Source: Anticarsia gemmatalis
Taxonomy: Eukaryota; Arthropoda; Insecta; Lepidoptera; Erebidae
Direction of reading: 5' to 3'
Length of the DNA stretch: 64,000 bases
Assembly: GCF_050436995.1 (NCBI RefSeq)
Contig: NC_134758.1
Location: 1,674,001-1,738,000 of the forward strand
Every line of letters starts with the position of its first letter. The first letter of the stretch is position 1. Under the pieces are notes generated by a model that had not been told where the DNA came from, did not search any database, and saw nothing but the letters and a program-made list of their open reading frames with translations. Positions 1-14,319 of the stretch are shown one piece after another. The position numbers and the translations under genes were made by a program.

Positions 1-2507
1 TTGTATTCGTGCAAACTGTATGTGAAATGCACGAGATATAATCGTTTCAATATTGCACGCAGCTGCTAGACATGCTTTTCGTCACTTTAAATAAGTATTG
101 ACACCAAAGTCTTGCAGTTTCGCCGACCTGATGTCGGCGTCTTTGTTTTTACAAATCACCGACATAATTCTTATAAAATAAAGATCTATGAAATAAATAT
201 AATCGCTGCAATTTCTCCGTTTCACTTAGTCTGAGTACAGCAACAATTGACAGATTTTGGCGAAATAAGCGATCAAAATTCTTAATATCTGATGGTGTAA
301 GTATCATCAATTCGGTCGCTTTTCGACTTGAATCTCCTATACGTAAGTTCCCTTTCCCTAGGTCCGTTAATGTTAGCAGCTAAAAGCGCATTTTCCAAAC
401 CACTACTATGTACCAATTCCCCATAATCGCACAAGTATTTATCCAGCAGTTAATTTTGCAACGACTTGCCCAACCTCCGGTTCTGATCTTAGGACGACAC
501 CGCGACGAGCCGTGAGAAACGAGGTTGTCGCAAGGAAACGTGAGCCACGACTCAAACCAACACTCTATGGATATTACAACACCTTTATTGCAAAGGAATA
601 AGATTGAATTTCGCTTGAACCGTTCGTGTATTAAATGGCAAAGGGTCTCTAATTGACAAGTTAATTCGTCTATAAGAAGTGTTTGCTAAGTTATTTATGA
701 AGTGCAATAAAGTTTATCTAATCTCAATTAAATCTTAATCTTTAATCGTAAATATTTGTGATTGCACTATATGATTTTTATGTCATATTTGATTGTTACG
801 TAGAAACCGATAATAATTTATAGTTATCTTCAGTGATATGATTTGCTTAGTGATTGTTTTATATTATTAGGGTTTTTTTAATCTAGTGATTTGAATATCT
901 CTACGTATAAAATACAATAACAATGTTTTAAAAACGCTTTCGTTTTCGTTTAAAATTAACCCGGATATATAAAGTATTTACATCCATATAAACTGACCGT
1001 TGTTTTATTTTAAAGAATTTTATTTAAAGTTATACCCCATTGTTATCGTTATTACTATAAACATGAGTGTGTATAAAGTTTAAAATAATTATATTTAATT
1101 ACCTCTTATTAAGATTTCGCTCTCATACAGCTCATACTCCGAGAGTCTGCTTAACAGATTTTGGTAAAGGTTTGCGTATAAATAAAACAATATGCTGTTG
1201 TTTTTTTTATTCATAGATTTACCCTAAGCGCCTATGCTGAGAGGATACAATTTAATTTTAACCTCATAAACGAGTCAGCTAGTATCAAATATAAATTACA
1301 TTATCATGTTAAATTAACACTGATCTATCGTGACGCTCCTAGTTATATCACAATTGCATGAATCAACCGTTGCAATGCTTTTATTACCTAGCTCTATAGA
1401 CCGCTCATTACAGATTTTATCTCAGCATACTAGGCTGAATGCTCTTAATTCAAGGCCGGATGTTACTAGAAAAAAAACCTAGTAATATTTTTTTGCGCGG
1501 TAAAATGTTTAAAACTGGAATGTCGATTGCCGTGAGTGATTGACATAACGATGATATTTTATCTTCAATGTAAACAGGTGCATAGTACTTGCAATAATCG
1601 GATATATAAAAAAGGAGAATATAAAAAATTTCGTTTTTATTTAAAACTGTCGTTTCAAAATGCACATAAATATTTTAATTTCATCTTTTTGTACCTCCAT
1701 AGGAAGAATGCGTATGTACGTTGAAAATTATTTATGTAGTACCATATTATTTTAAATTGTTTAAATTATACGGCGTAGCTTTATGGCGTTCTTAAATGCC
1801 AAGGTTAAGGGTACCATAGCAATATTAACGATACATAAAACGAATACTAGACGAATATAAAACGTATTATGGCTGATAAGGAAAACGAAATCAAACACGC
1901 TAGTATAGAACGTAACTAAAATTATTACTACACTTTCACTAGATAAAATTGGGTAAAGTAGGGCATGATATATTTTTTTAACTATTATCAATAGTTATGT
2001 CAACATACTGTCTCAATAACTAATACAAGGACTTACTAGCAGATGACAATGAAGATATAAATAGAAGACATTCTATGAAAACTATCTATTAAGAAAAGCG
2101 ACAAGGTAAAGCCGGTGGGAGCCCAATAGCTAATCTAACATGGGATCGATAGAGTTCGAATCCTATCCTTTGCACTACCGAGGTGAACCGAGTTTCGCTG
2201 GAGAGGTGAACACGATCAATATTACATACACAAACACAACGGAACACCAATTTTAAAATGAGCAATACGTATGGTACGTCTCAGCAATGTATTTTTAAAG
2301 CAAACAGAGTTGGTACTGTGTATGTCTTGGGCAACGAAGGTTAATAAGTGCATCTTCCTACATATTCCACATTCAGGTCAATACGAATTGAAAGCACGTG
2401 CAACAGAAACGTGTTTTATATTAAGAGAGCAATTGTGCGAATTGATTCTGACAGATTTATGGCACAACTGCAATCAATTTTCTACAGTTCATTTAACTTA
2501 TCAACAA
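1..2507. other. AT-rich non-coding stretch
   Basis: No reading frame here looks like a protein. A small hairpin, cgccgac-ctgat-gtcggcg, lies near 131-149. Around 2110-2200 a box like 'gttcgaatcc' sits downstream of 'ggtgggagcccaatagc', suggesting a worn tRNA-derived SINE head on the plus strand. Nothing else is recognised. Confidence 0.5.
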
Positions 2508-2787
2508 CTAGCTGACCCGCGCAACTTCGCTTGCGTCACATAAGAGAATCATAATTTTCCCCGTTTTTGTAACATTTTTCACTGGTACTCTGCTCCTATT
2601 GGTCGTAGCGTGATGATATATAGCCTATAGCCTTCCTCGATAAATGGGCTATCTAACAATGAAAGAATTTTTCAAATCGGATCAGTAGATCCCGAGATTA
2701 GCGCGTTCAAACAAACAAACAAACAAACAAACAAACAAACAAACAAACAAACAAACAAACTCTTCAGCTTTATAATATTAGTATAGA
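2508..2787 (-). mobile_element. Non-autonomous Helitron, 280 bp
   Basis: Read on the minus strand the element starts TC (tctatactaatattataaa) directly after an A and ends CTAG directly before a T, which is the Helitron insertion signature. Just before the end is a hairpin with stem CGCAA/TTGCG around gcgaag, followed by cgggtcag. The end is almost identical to that of the Helitron at 43396-44243. Inside is an (AAAC)n microsatellite at about 2708-2760. No protein is encoded. Assignment rests on ends and hairpin only; the copy should have been moved by a Rep/helicase encoded elsewhere. Confidence 0.8.
2708..2760. repeat. (AAAC)n microsatellite
   Basis: About thirteen uninterrupted AAAC units lie inside the Helitron at 2508-2787. 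A minus-strand frame through it encodes repeated 'FVCL', which is a product of the repeat and not a gene. Confidence 0.9.
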
Positions 2788-4709
2788 TTTTGTAAGCTAC
2801 AGAAATAGCGAGCATTCTAACTTTAACATAGTATTTACAAATATTTTGTAGTTTTATACGACGAAGAATATACTTAGTCAAAGTAAATCTGTAAACCTAA
2901 ACACACTCCAGGGAGTCCGGAACAAGTAATTTCTGGAGAAAGAAATATTTTATTAGATGCGTCTTCATTCGTTCTGTGCGATATGATGAGGCAATCTTAG
3001 CTAATGCACGAATGTTGATCTCATATACAACGTAGTAAACATACTCTTATAATGACGATGTTCTGTCAATAACTGACTGTTTATTACATCTTAAAATAAC
3101 ATCAAAGAAGGTTTTCTTTGATCATAACATCCCGTAAAATATACTTAAAACCAAATCCTTTTCACAATTTTGCCAAAAAACATGAAGCGTTTTTTAGTTC
3201 CCCATATTTTATAATATGATGGAAGCAGCCATATAGCAATAAACCTAAATATTCTGTATGCCATGGTAGCCTTGGCATCGGCCACTCACGGCCGAGACCC
3301 ATTTGCGTTGACCGAGATGGCCGTGCCATGCGAAAATGGAACACAAACAAACAAATATTTGCTTCAGCGAATCGCTGAATAGTGATCGTAGCTTCTTTCT
3401 TTTTAGAGAAAATATGAACAACAAAATGAGGGTTTTTGTGTCTATCTTGAATACATATTGACTGGTCTATTACTAATACTGAAAACGAAAACCACAAATG
3501 TATAAACAGGAAAGGAAGATGTACTCCATTGCGAATGAGGAAGCGTTCAAGGCGAGTATTTTTCGGAAATCCAATTGATTTTGTTTTAATGGGAACGGAA
3601 ATAATATCCCGGGCCCCATATTATTATACAGTAACAACATGAACTGTATATGACGTGTATAATACGGAAGTCGTAATCAATGAGAGAAATGTGTTATCAA
3701 TTTGTCTGTCATCGCGTCAGACAGTCCTCTGCCTGGAATAAGTGACCTTTAGACTGTTACTGCGCAATTAGATCATTCTGGAAAGGTCAGTCCGTTTCTG
3801 GATCTTTTTGTACGTATAGACCTATATTATTTGGTACAATTTTAAGAATAATACAGAATAGCTAGAAAATAATACGTATTTATAAAATTGAGGGTCTTAT
3901 CATTGAAAATCGGAAAGTTTCTATATCGTTATATTGTAACAGCTAACAAAACGTAACACAGTAAACAATGTACTCACGTCTCGCACATGTCCATACAAAG
4001 CACAAACACTGTAAACCTCGCCAAACAATATATGCAAATAAGAATATAAAAATATTCCCAACAACACTCTGTATTCATACGAGTTCACTATGTGACTGAA
4101 AAACAGATGTCGGGTTATCGATACTTTAACATTATGTATTTTTAAATATACGTTTATTATCTATATTTTTGTTTCCGTCTATAGAACGAAATGAGATGAC
4201 ATCTCTGTATATTTAAAATAGATATTCCTATTAGAATATATTAACCCTTCATTTTCAAAGAAAAATCTTAGTAATAAACGTTCTGATATCTTTAAGTACT
4301 AGTAAGTTCAAAAAGAAAGTCTATTTTGAAAGTAAACTTAGACTTGAAAGCAATAAATTAACACTACGCAGTATCTAATGCAAGTAATTTGCGTACAGCT
4401 GATTGATGATTTCCTTCACACCTAAAGGTCAAATGCAAAGCAATCGGAAATAGCTAACGAGTACACGTATAGGTGATAGGAGCGATACACTAGGCAGTAA
4501 CTATACGTGGGTAGAACTCAGTTCAATGAATTCTTACACCCTTGCAGATTAGCCTGGTCTATATTGGCAAGTTCCGACGCCCACATACGTCCTAATAACC
4601 CACTTACATTCATTTAGCTAATAGATTACATGGAGAGATCGACTGACTTCGCTATTTCCCGTATGAGAATCCTAGCCTTGGAATCGTGCCTAATAAATAT
4701 TATATCAAC
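2788..4709. other. Non-coding stretch, nothing recognised
   Basis: AT-rich sequence with no splice-bounded or conserved coding frame. A 111-codon frame on the minus strand at 3162-3497 has no recognisable domain and no coding context, so it is not called. Confidence 0.45.
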
Positions 4710-5824
4710 TTAACCCATTCAGTGCCGTGCACGCCCATCGGCGGGTGAAACGTTTTTACTGACACGCCGAGCCCGCCCATGGGCGGTTGGATTTTAACCT
4801 CCGATATCTAAGCCAATAACCATTAGAAAAATGAAAGATTTTGTGAAATGATTCGTTTTACTAAAATTTATTCGTTATCAAAACGGCCTGCAGATATCTC
4901 AGGTTTGGAAAAAAGTCAATTCCGACTTTTCATGCCGAACCCGCCCATGGGCGGGCATAACACTTATTCAGGATTTAACAACCTTTTGTGAAATTAGATA
5001 AGAACTATAATTTTAACTAAAATTTTATAATTATAAATTTTAACTAAAATTAAGTTACCTTTAATAGAAATTGATGTTGTTTTGCGTCGATAAAATATAA
5101 TAAGAAGATTTATAACCTACACGCATAAAAAAAATGTTCTGGCCAGAAGCGCAAACAAATATCGCACGAGCTAAATCATTTTGCACGAAAAAACAGCAGA
5201 CATAATGATCATGGTAGGACCCAGAAGTCATAAACCATATTTACCTGTGTATAACAAATTCAGTTGTATTGTCTGAACAAAAGAAAGAAAATATTACATA
5301 TAGTAAATAGGAGGAACGATAAAAATTTATTGTAAGCAAATTTGCATAATGTACTTTTTTTAACTAAGTATGTAATTTAATGTACCCAAGGATTGACGAC
5401 ACCTGACAATTAAAAAAGGCACATATATGTGGGTTTTTAAAAGGCCTAATAGATTTCTTTACATATATATTAGCTTAATTTTTAGGATTGTATGATTTTG
5501 ATTCATCTTAGATTAATTAAGTGAGAGTTATGCCTTACCTTCATGCTCCATTTCTATTTCAGCTAATAACCAATAAAACTGTCACAATTTTATCACAAAT
5601 ATCGCAGGAAACTTCACATACACGCTTTAAACACGGTACAGTACATGTAAACTGAACATGTGAAACGGTTTATGTCGAAATCTACAGCTACATGCCAAAA
5701 ACGCCGATGGGCGGGCAAGGATACTTAATCGAGATGCCGGACCCGCCGATGGGCGGGCTGATATCATAATACAGCGGAATCTGGGTAATGTCGTTAATTT
5801 TCAGCTAGGCAGTGAATGGGTTAA
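4710..5824. mobile_element. piggyBac-like non-autonomous element flanked by TTAA
   Basis: The left edge reads TTAA-CCCATTCAGTGCC and the right edge GGCAGTGAATGGG-TTAA. The terminal inverted repeat is therefore CCCATTCA(G/C)TGCC with one mismatch, and both sides carry TTAA, the target sequence duplicated by piggyBac transposases. The body (4714-5820, about 1.1 kb) has no transposase frame. Palindromes of the type CCGCCCATGGGCGG occur near both ends: around 4728, 4768 and 4938 on the left, and around 5703 and 5741 on the right. They could be transposase sites or hairpin-forming subterminal repeats. The superfamily call is inferred from TTAA and CCC ends, not from a protein. Confidence 0.75.
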
Positions 5825-5844
5825 GGCCTTACCCTTCCCTCGTT

Positions 5845-6003
5845 AGGGAGACCTTTGCTCAGCAGTGGGATAGTATTTTTTTTTTTTATTTAGCCTGTTT
5901 CTATGTCCCACTGCTGAGCAAAGGCCTCTCCCCTGAGTTTCCAGTCCCCTCGGTCGATTGTTGCGTCTGGCCATCCATCCAGGAACGCATCAGCGGGATA
6001 GTA
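5845..6003. repeat. Lepidopteran interspersed repeat, inverted 'cccactgctgagcaaagg' pair
   Basis: The motif occurs as 'cctttgctcagcagtggga' near 5852 and in the opposite orientation as 'tcccactgctgagcaaagg' near 5907, making a hairpin with a T-rich loop. This motif is commonly seen at the ends of lepidopteran non-LTR or SINE copies. A third, diverged copy (ctcactactgggcaaagg) lies at about 61149, in a GH31 intron. Confidence 0.55.
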
Positions 6004-9000
6004 ATGGGTTATAAAAAAACTGCCAAAAAAATAAATTTTGTTTCTTACGTCAATTTTCTTTGAGCAACTATCGCAAAATCAACTAAAGCGTTAAACTATT
6101 AGAAGGAAAAATACGACTTCAAAAAAGACATAAAGATTGAAACTGATAAAGAAAGACAAGCTGGTTATAGTAACGGGTAACGTAATCAAGATCCAGTTTG
6201 AGGTCAACAGTTCTGAAAGAAACTTCATAGATATTATCCACAGCTAACGAATACCGAGCACCTACTTGTAAGATGTTATCACTGTGACGCCACTGTCTTT
6301 ATAGATAAAAATAACATTGAATTTAGTATAAAAATCACGATCGAATTGCGTTTTCATGTCTGTGAATTAAGATAGGAGAGATACCAATTGTTTTACTTTC
6401 TTAACGAGGTGTTTTATGAAATTATGAGTTGTAGCTACTGAAAAAGATAAATATTTTACTCAACATAGATTTAGATAAAATATTGTGTAATGTCGTTGGT
6501 ATAATACCCAAGAGAAAAAGTTCGTTGAACTTTAAATGAGGCGTGACCTAAAATCTATATGGATTTTTTCTACACACCATTACACCCTCCTAGTGGTACA
6601 TTTGGTGCCAAATCTACATCGTTGCTATGGAAAAAAATATTCTTTCCATACTTGGTAATATGACCACACTAATTATTTGCTTATCGATTTATTGAAGTAA
6701 TATGATAATATACCTGCCAGTCACATTTAATATGCAATTTCCCTTAGGTTATGCGGTCAGTGATTGATGATAAACAAACCGCAAGGTTTGCAAACCCTAC
6801 AAGCAATGACATGGCTACATTTTGAACACGAAAATTAAACGTACTTACGAAATCGTCCAATAACTGTTGATGCAAAATTGTAGTCGAGTCACTGTTCGTT
6901 TGGAAAATATTTTCTAAATTACATAAAAAGTTCAAGATTCTACCGTGCAAAATATCATACGATTATGACCAATTGAAATCCGTTTTGAATGCCACTATAG
7001 CACGCACAATGCTCAAATAATGTGTCGCAATAGAAAGTTGTGAAAGAACAGTGTTTACGTAACATAGGCGTAAATTCGACAATGGACTTTTACATGGTCC
7101 GTGCACATATGAGTTGCAATACTTTATACTCTACATGTTTCGGGAAAATTATTGTAACTAGTGATTGCCAAGTATTATAGACGCATTTAGCATCGGAATC
7201 CGAATTGGATATGGTTTCACCTTTCTTGGAAGTGTTCGTAACACACTCGTAATTACAAATGGTGGAAAGTATTGTTTGATTGTAGCAATATTACATGAAG
7301 TGGTATAACTAATCGATTTGATACTTGCAATAGCTCGGTCTTTGGCATCGAACGATCCAATCTCTATACCTACCTTCAAGATTTCTTATTTAAAAGTTTA
7401 CCAAACCAATCGGTAGAACCTCAGACGGAAACTCAATTTGTTCAATTTACTTTTACAACTCGAGAAAGTCGTAAACAGTTGACACATTTTCCTTCCTCAA
7501 AGGGAGATTGCTTTTTATTTAAAGAGCAAAGCTAAATCCGGGATTACAGCAATGACATCATGCTTATTCAAAGCTGCACCACTGAACTCGATAAACACGA
7601 ATCGAATTAATTAAATCGCTTCTCAGTAATCGATGATCTTGTTGTGTATCACATAATCGATTCAACACGTTTCCATCGTGACTGATATACGATTTTAAGG
7701 AGGTTGAAACACGGGCTAGTTTGATTTACTAATCTACATACAAAAACCGGATCTTTCCGAAAATATTCACAGCCTTTTCTTTTTGCGTCGGCCTTCGTTA
7801 AGTTCTTCGCATTGGAAATTGCTATTTTATCGAACTAAAAGTTGTCAATGCCGCGTGACGTGGTCGCTTTCGTCAGTCATGGGTGCTGTATTTATAAATC
7901 GACCGTCGGGCTGTGACGTCGTTGAAACGTAGACTGAAACAATTCCGGTACTATTGAACTGTAGATACTGGTATATGTGCGGTCTGGATGTCTGAACGAA
8001 CTCTGAGCGTAGTTAGAAATGGTGTCACCGTCTAAGTGGTTTGACCTTTACATTGATCAATCTAAAGTCTTTGAACCAATGTTCTAGAGATACTGTCTGT
8101 TCAGAGCAATTATTTATACAATATCAGTTGTTATATCAAGCATAATAATAATATGTATGTTTCACAATGTACTTGCACTGACGTATGTACGTTGTTATTT
8201 CCAGCGGGAAAAACCGATAATTATATTGCAAACTCCATATTTTATTTGCTTTTTTGTTCGTACAAGGAAATGTTGATGTGCAAACGTTTTTGTATATTTA
8301 GCTATGTCTGTACCTAGAGCTAATATGCCTTGATCGATGAGAAAATAATTAAGTGTCCTTGGGATGATAATTTTTAAAATACCTGTCTATTAGTACAAAA
8401 ATGATTTTAACTTAATTAGTTACATTTTGTTATTTAGGCCATATTATGTGGAAACCAAAACAATAAATCAACTGCTAGGAAATCGTTTATCAAACTCGAT
8501 GTTTACTTTCCTGGAAATATTAGCAATTTTATTTCAATAATTTATACAACAATTATAAAATATGGCAGGATATGAAATAAATGAACTACATTTACTAATA
8601 CAACGTTACTTTTAAAATAGCTAACATTATTTTTAGTAGGTAACTCCGATAATAACCTATAATCAGAAAAAGCTTTTGTGGTTTTTAATGCTGCAGGAAT
8701 ATCGAGGCTCAAACATAAAACAGTTAACCAACAATCATTGGATGAGATAAATCACAAAAGCCTGTAAAACTGGTCGAAAATCAACAAACGAAAGTATTAA
8801 ACACAATGTGAAAACACAATAAGTCACGAATAACAACTAAATCGATTGAAAAAGTCAACAGAACAAAATTTATCACGAACAAACGTACCCACAAAAAAAA
8901 GGAATTGGTAGATCGAAGTATCTCTTACATAATACAAACGTAACCCTTTTACAGCAACAATTAAGGCATTCAATCGATAAGGTCAATCCACATTGTCTGT

Positions 9001-12000
9001 TTATAGTGGGTCTATAAAGAGGTAGCTTTTGTAACAGTCGTAATAACGATATCGATACAATTGATACTGATTGATTGTCAATTGATTGTGGTCAGTTATT
9101 GGCTGTATCATTATTGAAGATATTAAGAATCAATCTATCGATTGAAAGATCCTTGACCCTCAATGGGCAGAGTAGGCTCCTGTTGATGGTTATAAGTATA
9201 GCTTTGCCACTATTACCCGCGACGCGTAGCTTAGGTAGTGTACACTTGACTCCAAATCAAGTGTTTATTTTACAAAACTACAATTTATATTTAGTTTTAA
9301 AATAGGTTAACATGTCCAAAGATTCATGATTAATTTCTTAACCGTTATTCATTTTTGCACGCAAATTAGGTTTTCATTTGAGTTACCCCTTTGACATAAA
9401 TTAGATATACCAACATATTTGGAAATTGAATTGCTATCTTACTCTAATAATAGAATTTCTGTTTCCCAGTTCCCATGGTATGCAAGGGATACCCTTTGTT
9501 ACGATTATCCTTACAAAATTAAAATTAAATGGGTTAGTATAATACGCCAACGTGTTTAACAAAATTCTGCCGAAGCGTAATACATACAAATAACCGTGGG
9601 AGAATGCCTGCGGTTTAAAGCCTCCGGGCGAACTTTTTGTAGGAAGTTTAAAACACAAATAAAACAGCCTTGATTAGCAACAGTTGAAATATACCATGCT
9701 TAAATTAACGTCGGTTCAACGTCACGATTAAGTTAAAATTACGCTAAATGACGATGGTTTATAGCACGTAAATTAAGTTAGTAATAAAAAACGTTTATTT
9801 ATTGATGGTATTTCATCACTTTTATAATCAGTCCGATAAGCTATATTATAAGTATTTTCCAATTCTTCAAAGACTCTTTCTTATAAAAGAAAAACATCGG
9901 TAAACACACTGGTGTACCTATTGAAAATATAATAAAAACAAATTGACAGAAAAAGGGTCAAAGCCTCATATTATTTTCAGAGCTTATCATTTTATTATAT
10001 CTATTTCTTCCTTTGAGAGAAATGTGATATCCCTTCGGATCTCCGTGTGGTAAATTTTCTATGAAGGAATTTATCCACTATCGGATCCCTGTCTGAACAT
10101 GTTTGATCTCATCTTTTCTATATACTGTTTATATGTTTATAATAACTTATTTGCTCTTTGTGTAGTTTAAAACCTTCTTACAGGCTTGAATTAATATATG
10201 AAAAAGAAGATGGATTTTTAAGCTATACACTTATCTATTACAAATCTTAAACAACTTTAAAACTGGCATTAAACAAAGCACATCAGACAATTGATAGGAA
10301 AAACATGGTAAAAGTTTTAATATTTTATCTCCATTAAATAATCAAAGAAGCCAATGACTCATGAGTAATTATTACCTGATAATACTAAAATTACAACAAA
10401 TATCTAAATATAAAAAGTGACAAACATTCATTATTAAAACAACTATTAGTATCAATGGGCAATCAAGTGATTTATCATTATCAACGAGTTGTCGAGTGTC
10501 TTATTCATAGCCGCTGCTTATCGTGCAAGGTTGTCTGACTCACTGGCTGTTGGAAAAATGCCAAAACATCCCAGAACGCTACTCGTACTCGCTACTGTAC
10601 TATATCTTCAAACACTTTACGATTTATTCAGTACTTGCGTATAAACTTCGCTATTTTAAGGTAGGCTTTTCAAATGAAAATTGTAGGGCTAGAGACTACG
10701 GATAGTTTTAGGAAACTTTACTTGCTAGATTCAAATTGGTATGATTTTTCAAAATACGAATAATTCGCATATAAAATGAATCACGAAACTGAAACAAACT
10801 AACTATTTATTCTGTGTCCAAAGCACTAATCAGGTGTCCAACCGTCCATGACGGTTGATAATTATAGTAATAGCTATATTGCATATTGCTTCTAACTCTA
10901 CTAAAACCTGTGTGCAAGTCCCGAAAAACCATTTTCCATTCGAACATATGTAAATCTGCAAATTTATCACTATGACTGTGGCTGTATTCAAAAAATTTTA
11001 ACATGCGAATTTATTAGCAAGTGCATGTTAATTAAACATTTAGTACCAGATTTATCGATAGTAAAAACAAGAGTATAAAACCTGATTACTTTTATATGGT
11101 GAAACAATTTCCTTTCTGCAGTAAAAAGTTGTTACTCATCTCGATACATATCCGATCATTAATTCGAGTTCGCAGCTCAAATTGCTCATTACGAGGTTAA
11201 AATGAAAGTATGTGCCGAAGCCTTATTAGTCTTATAAATGCGAAAGTGAATTCATTTTTGGCGCTTTCACAGCTACAACTTTGTTACTGATTTTCATTAA
11301 ATTTTGCGAAAACGCGTGCCGGCTGTATTTTGCAAATCGTGGACTCTTGAAAATCAAATACATAAGCTTACGGAGCTTTGTTCAGTTGCCCGTCAGTGAG
11401 AATAAAATCATCTGCAATTGCTAACATAACGTAACAGTAATGAAAGTATCAAGAACTGACGAAGTAGTAACGGGTAGTAAAATATATATAAGGCATACTA
11501 AACTACAAAAACATATCCCAAAAATCTCCGAGTCAAAAAGTAATAACATCAATAAGCTTCGTATTGACGCAGACAATAATTCATAAAAGCCTCTCGAGAA
11601 ATCTGAAACCGATCCATTTCGTAGTAATTCTCAAATAGAGGGCAAATTCCTTATTATATCGTGTAAGGCACCTTGATTTATTGACCTCTGAATGTTACGA
11701 ACGGATGCGAACGAATACGAACTTGCGTTATCAAGTTTTCACCTTTCGGATGCTGTATTTAGACAAACAATTTACCAAGTAATTTGAATGCGTTTACTTA
11801 ACTTTCGCAATTTAAAGGTCTCTTTTCTGCATATTTGAAGTGACTGGATGAGATAATATACAGAACTCTGCCTTAGAAACTAACACTATTAAAAAAAAGT
11901 TTGAACGTAGGGATTGACGAAATTTTCTAATAACTTGATTGATGTTACGACACAGATTGTGGTGACCGGTGTCGTAAGCTGCCTGTTATCCTGAAGTGAT

Positions 12001-14255
12001 GAAACAAACCCCTAGTCTCGTTTCGTTTGAAGAGCTCTTCTTGTTATTGGGAGAATACAGATCGCGAGATCTCTTGAGAGAGGTTAAGCATGCTTATGCG
12101 CCGTCAATTGTACGGTTGTTTGCATATTTCGACGATATTTGGACCGGCAGTCTACTTGCTTTTATGTTCTTATTGGTTACGAAAGATGTTCAAAGTTCGC
12201 TAAGGTTTGGTAGTATCCAAGAAATAACAACTTAAATATTCTTTAACTTATCGAGGAAGCCGAATCAATCAACATCGTAACTTTTTAATCTAACAATCTT
12301 TATTGCAGCTCACTGATGATAAATCAACTTGGGAGGCAAACTGGGAACTATAAATACTAATAAAACAAAACCACATCATAAAATTGAGACAGATTTTCGT
12401 GTACACATTAAAGAAAGTCTCAACTTCCGTATTTATTAAGTAACTCATGTGTAATCGTTCTTGTACTTTCACTGGTCGAAATTATTTTCACTAACAGGCA
12501 CACTGCCATTGTTATTAACGTCAGGCGTGAGCCGGCTTCGTAATTAGTGGTATGCATGCAAATTTCTTTTTCACGAATATGAGTAAGCAGTTTTTGAACT
12601 GTCTACTGAAAACTGATCATATTGGAGATGTTCCTACCAAGTATCAGGTTAGTTTGGCAAGATGTATCGATGTGGAGTGGATAAAGCATAGGAAAGTTGC
12701 AATGAGAGCGATGCAGTGTTTTATTATACAAGTGAAACTAAACTTCGAGAGCTGGTAAGAAATGTATTTTTAACACAATTTTATAGTGCTTTCAAAGTAA
12801 TGAAAAACTAACGTTGACATCTGGCTGCATAAATGGATTCCTGTGCCAAGAAAACATAAGATTTTACTATACTATTAAAAACTTTGTTTCGAACACCTAC
12901 AAAGTTTAACACAAGCAGATTTTAGCACTTAAACCTTAGTAACAAAACGTCGTAAGTGGTCTTACATTGATTTTATCTTACGTCTTTTTTCCTTAAGAGT
13001 ATTTTGTCTCGGAGTTGAGTTCAATATGGTCGTGAAGCAATAACACACGTTTCTCACGCGACATGAATGAGTTTGCGTTAAATTTCGTAACCATCATTTA
13101 TCTTTTACGTAACCGACAGATAAGATCCGTGTTTGATAGATACCATATCTTTGTCTGTCATAAATGACATTGTTTTATCAATTGTAAAGCGGATCTGTGG
13201 ATCCGCTTTTTATTTTGTCGGTAAATTTAGCAGGTGGCGATGCGAATAGTAGTACGAAGTAATTAATAGAAATAAGTTACAAACGATAATTCATTTAATA
13301 ATTATATCTTATATTTTATACTATATTTAACTGTAAAGGAAATTAAGCTGATTTAAATAAATAAAATAACAGTAAAAAATTTGGATATCAGTATTTTTAC
13401 ATAAAGCGACTGCCTATTTGAAATTTACAAAACCAGCTACTAGACTAGCAAAACTACAGTCGTGATGAGTTTATCATAAAATTCTTCAAAACGTTATTAT
13501 AAATAGCTGCAAAAATCACAAGCCAATCCACGAAATCTATAAATATTATTCTAATAACATTCATTCTAGATACATAAACTTGAGCAAAAAGTCGTCGACC
13601 CCGCGAGGTGTCGTCCACACGGATTTTTACAACGTAATCAAAAGTTTAATAAACATGTTATTATAATACGTATCTATTTTCAATGTTTTGCAATATCGAC
13701 TACTTTATATTGTAAATATCAGCATTACCTACGGTAGATTTTTAACTCCACATAAAGTGTAAATATAATACCTATTCCACGATTTCGTCCGACTGGAATG
13801 ATTTCCCGGGACAACGGATAGGTATCGAACGCATCAAACTAGGTTTGATAAACTGCCTGTGTACCAAATTTTATAAACACCCATACCGCCTGAAAGAGCG
13901 ACAGACGATTCCATTCATCCTCATAAACTTAAGTGTTCATAATTATTGTATTGTAACAAAACGAGTAATTAAAAACATGTGTCCAATCTACAATTAGGTC
14001 ATCTCAGAGGAGGTTAGTAGAGACTATTAAAATTAAATCATCTGCTATACGAACGATAAATCATACACCAATTGAAATAGTCATAGTCTATGCCGTCAAG
14101 AACGAAAATATAAATCTAATATTTGCCACTGGTATGCGGTAAAAGATACAAGAGAGAACTAATAACTCTTAAAGTTCAAGTCGTCTATAATCCTGTTAAT
14201 CCCACAAGACATATAGTAACAGTTTAAATTCCAAAACAGTAATAAACATTAACAA
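6004..14255. other. Long non-coding stretch
   Basis: I see no coherent gene on either strand. Short frames (for example 7158-7379 minus, 11996-12235 plus) have no domain, no plausible splice context and ordinary AT-rich composition. Around 11220-11300 the string 'ttataaatgcgaaagt' resembles the 5' part of the Helitron family at 41772-42337 and may be a decayed fragment. A perfect hairpin, aaagcggatc-tgt-ggatccgcttt, lies near 13187-13210. Confidence 0.45.
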
Positions 14256-14319
14256 CCAGCCCACTAATAAATTCTCTTAATACTCTTCAAGAAATGAGCG
14301 GCTTAGTAACCAGTAATAT

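Noticed and set aside
3162..3497. 111-codon minus-strand frame
   Set aside because: No domain, no coding-like composition and no splice context; part of it crosses low-complexity caaa repeats.
13187..13215. Hairpin followed by T-run resembling a bacterial terminator
   Set aside because: The genome is clearly an animal with spliced genes, and no gene precedes the hairpin; it is more likely a foldback relic.
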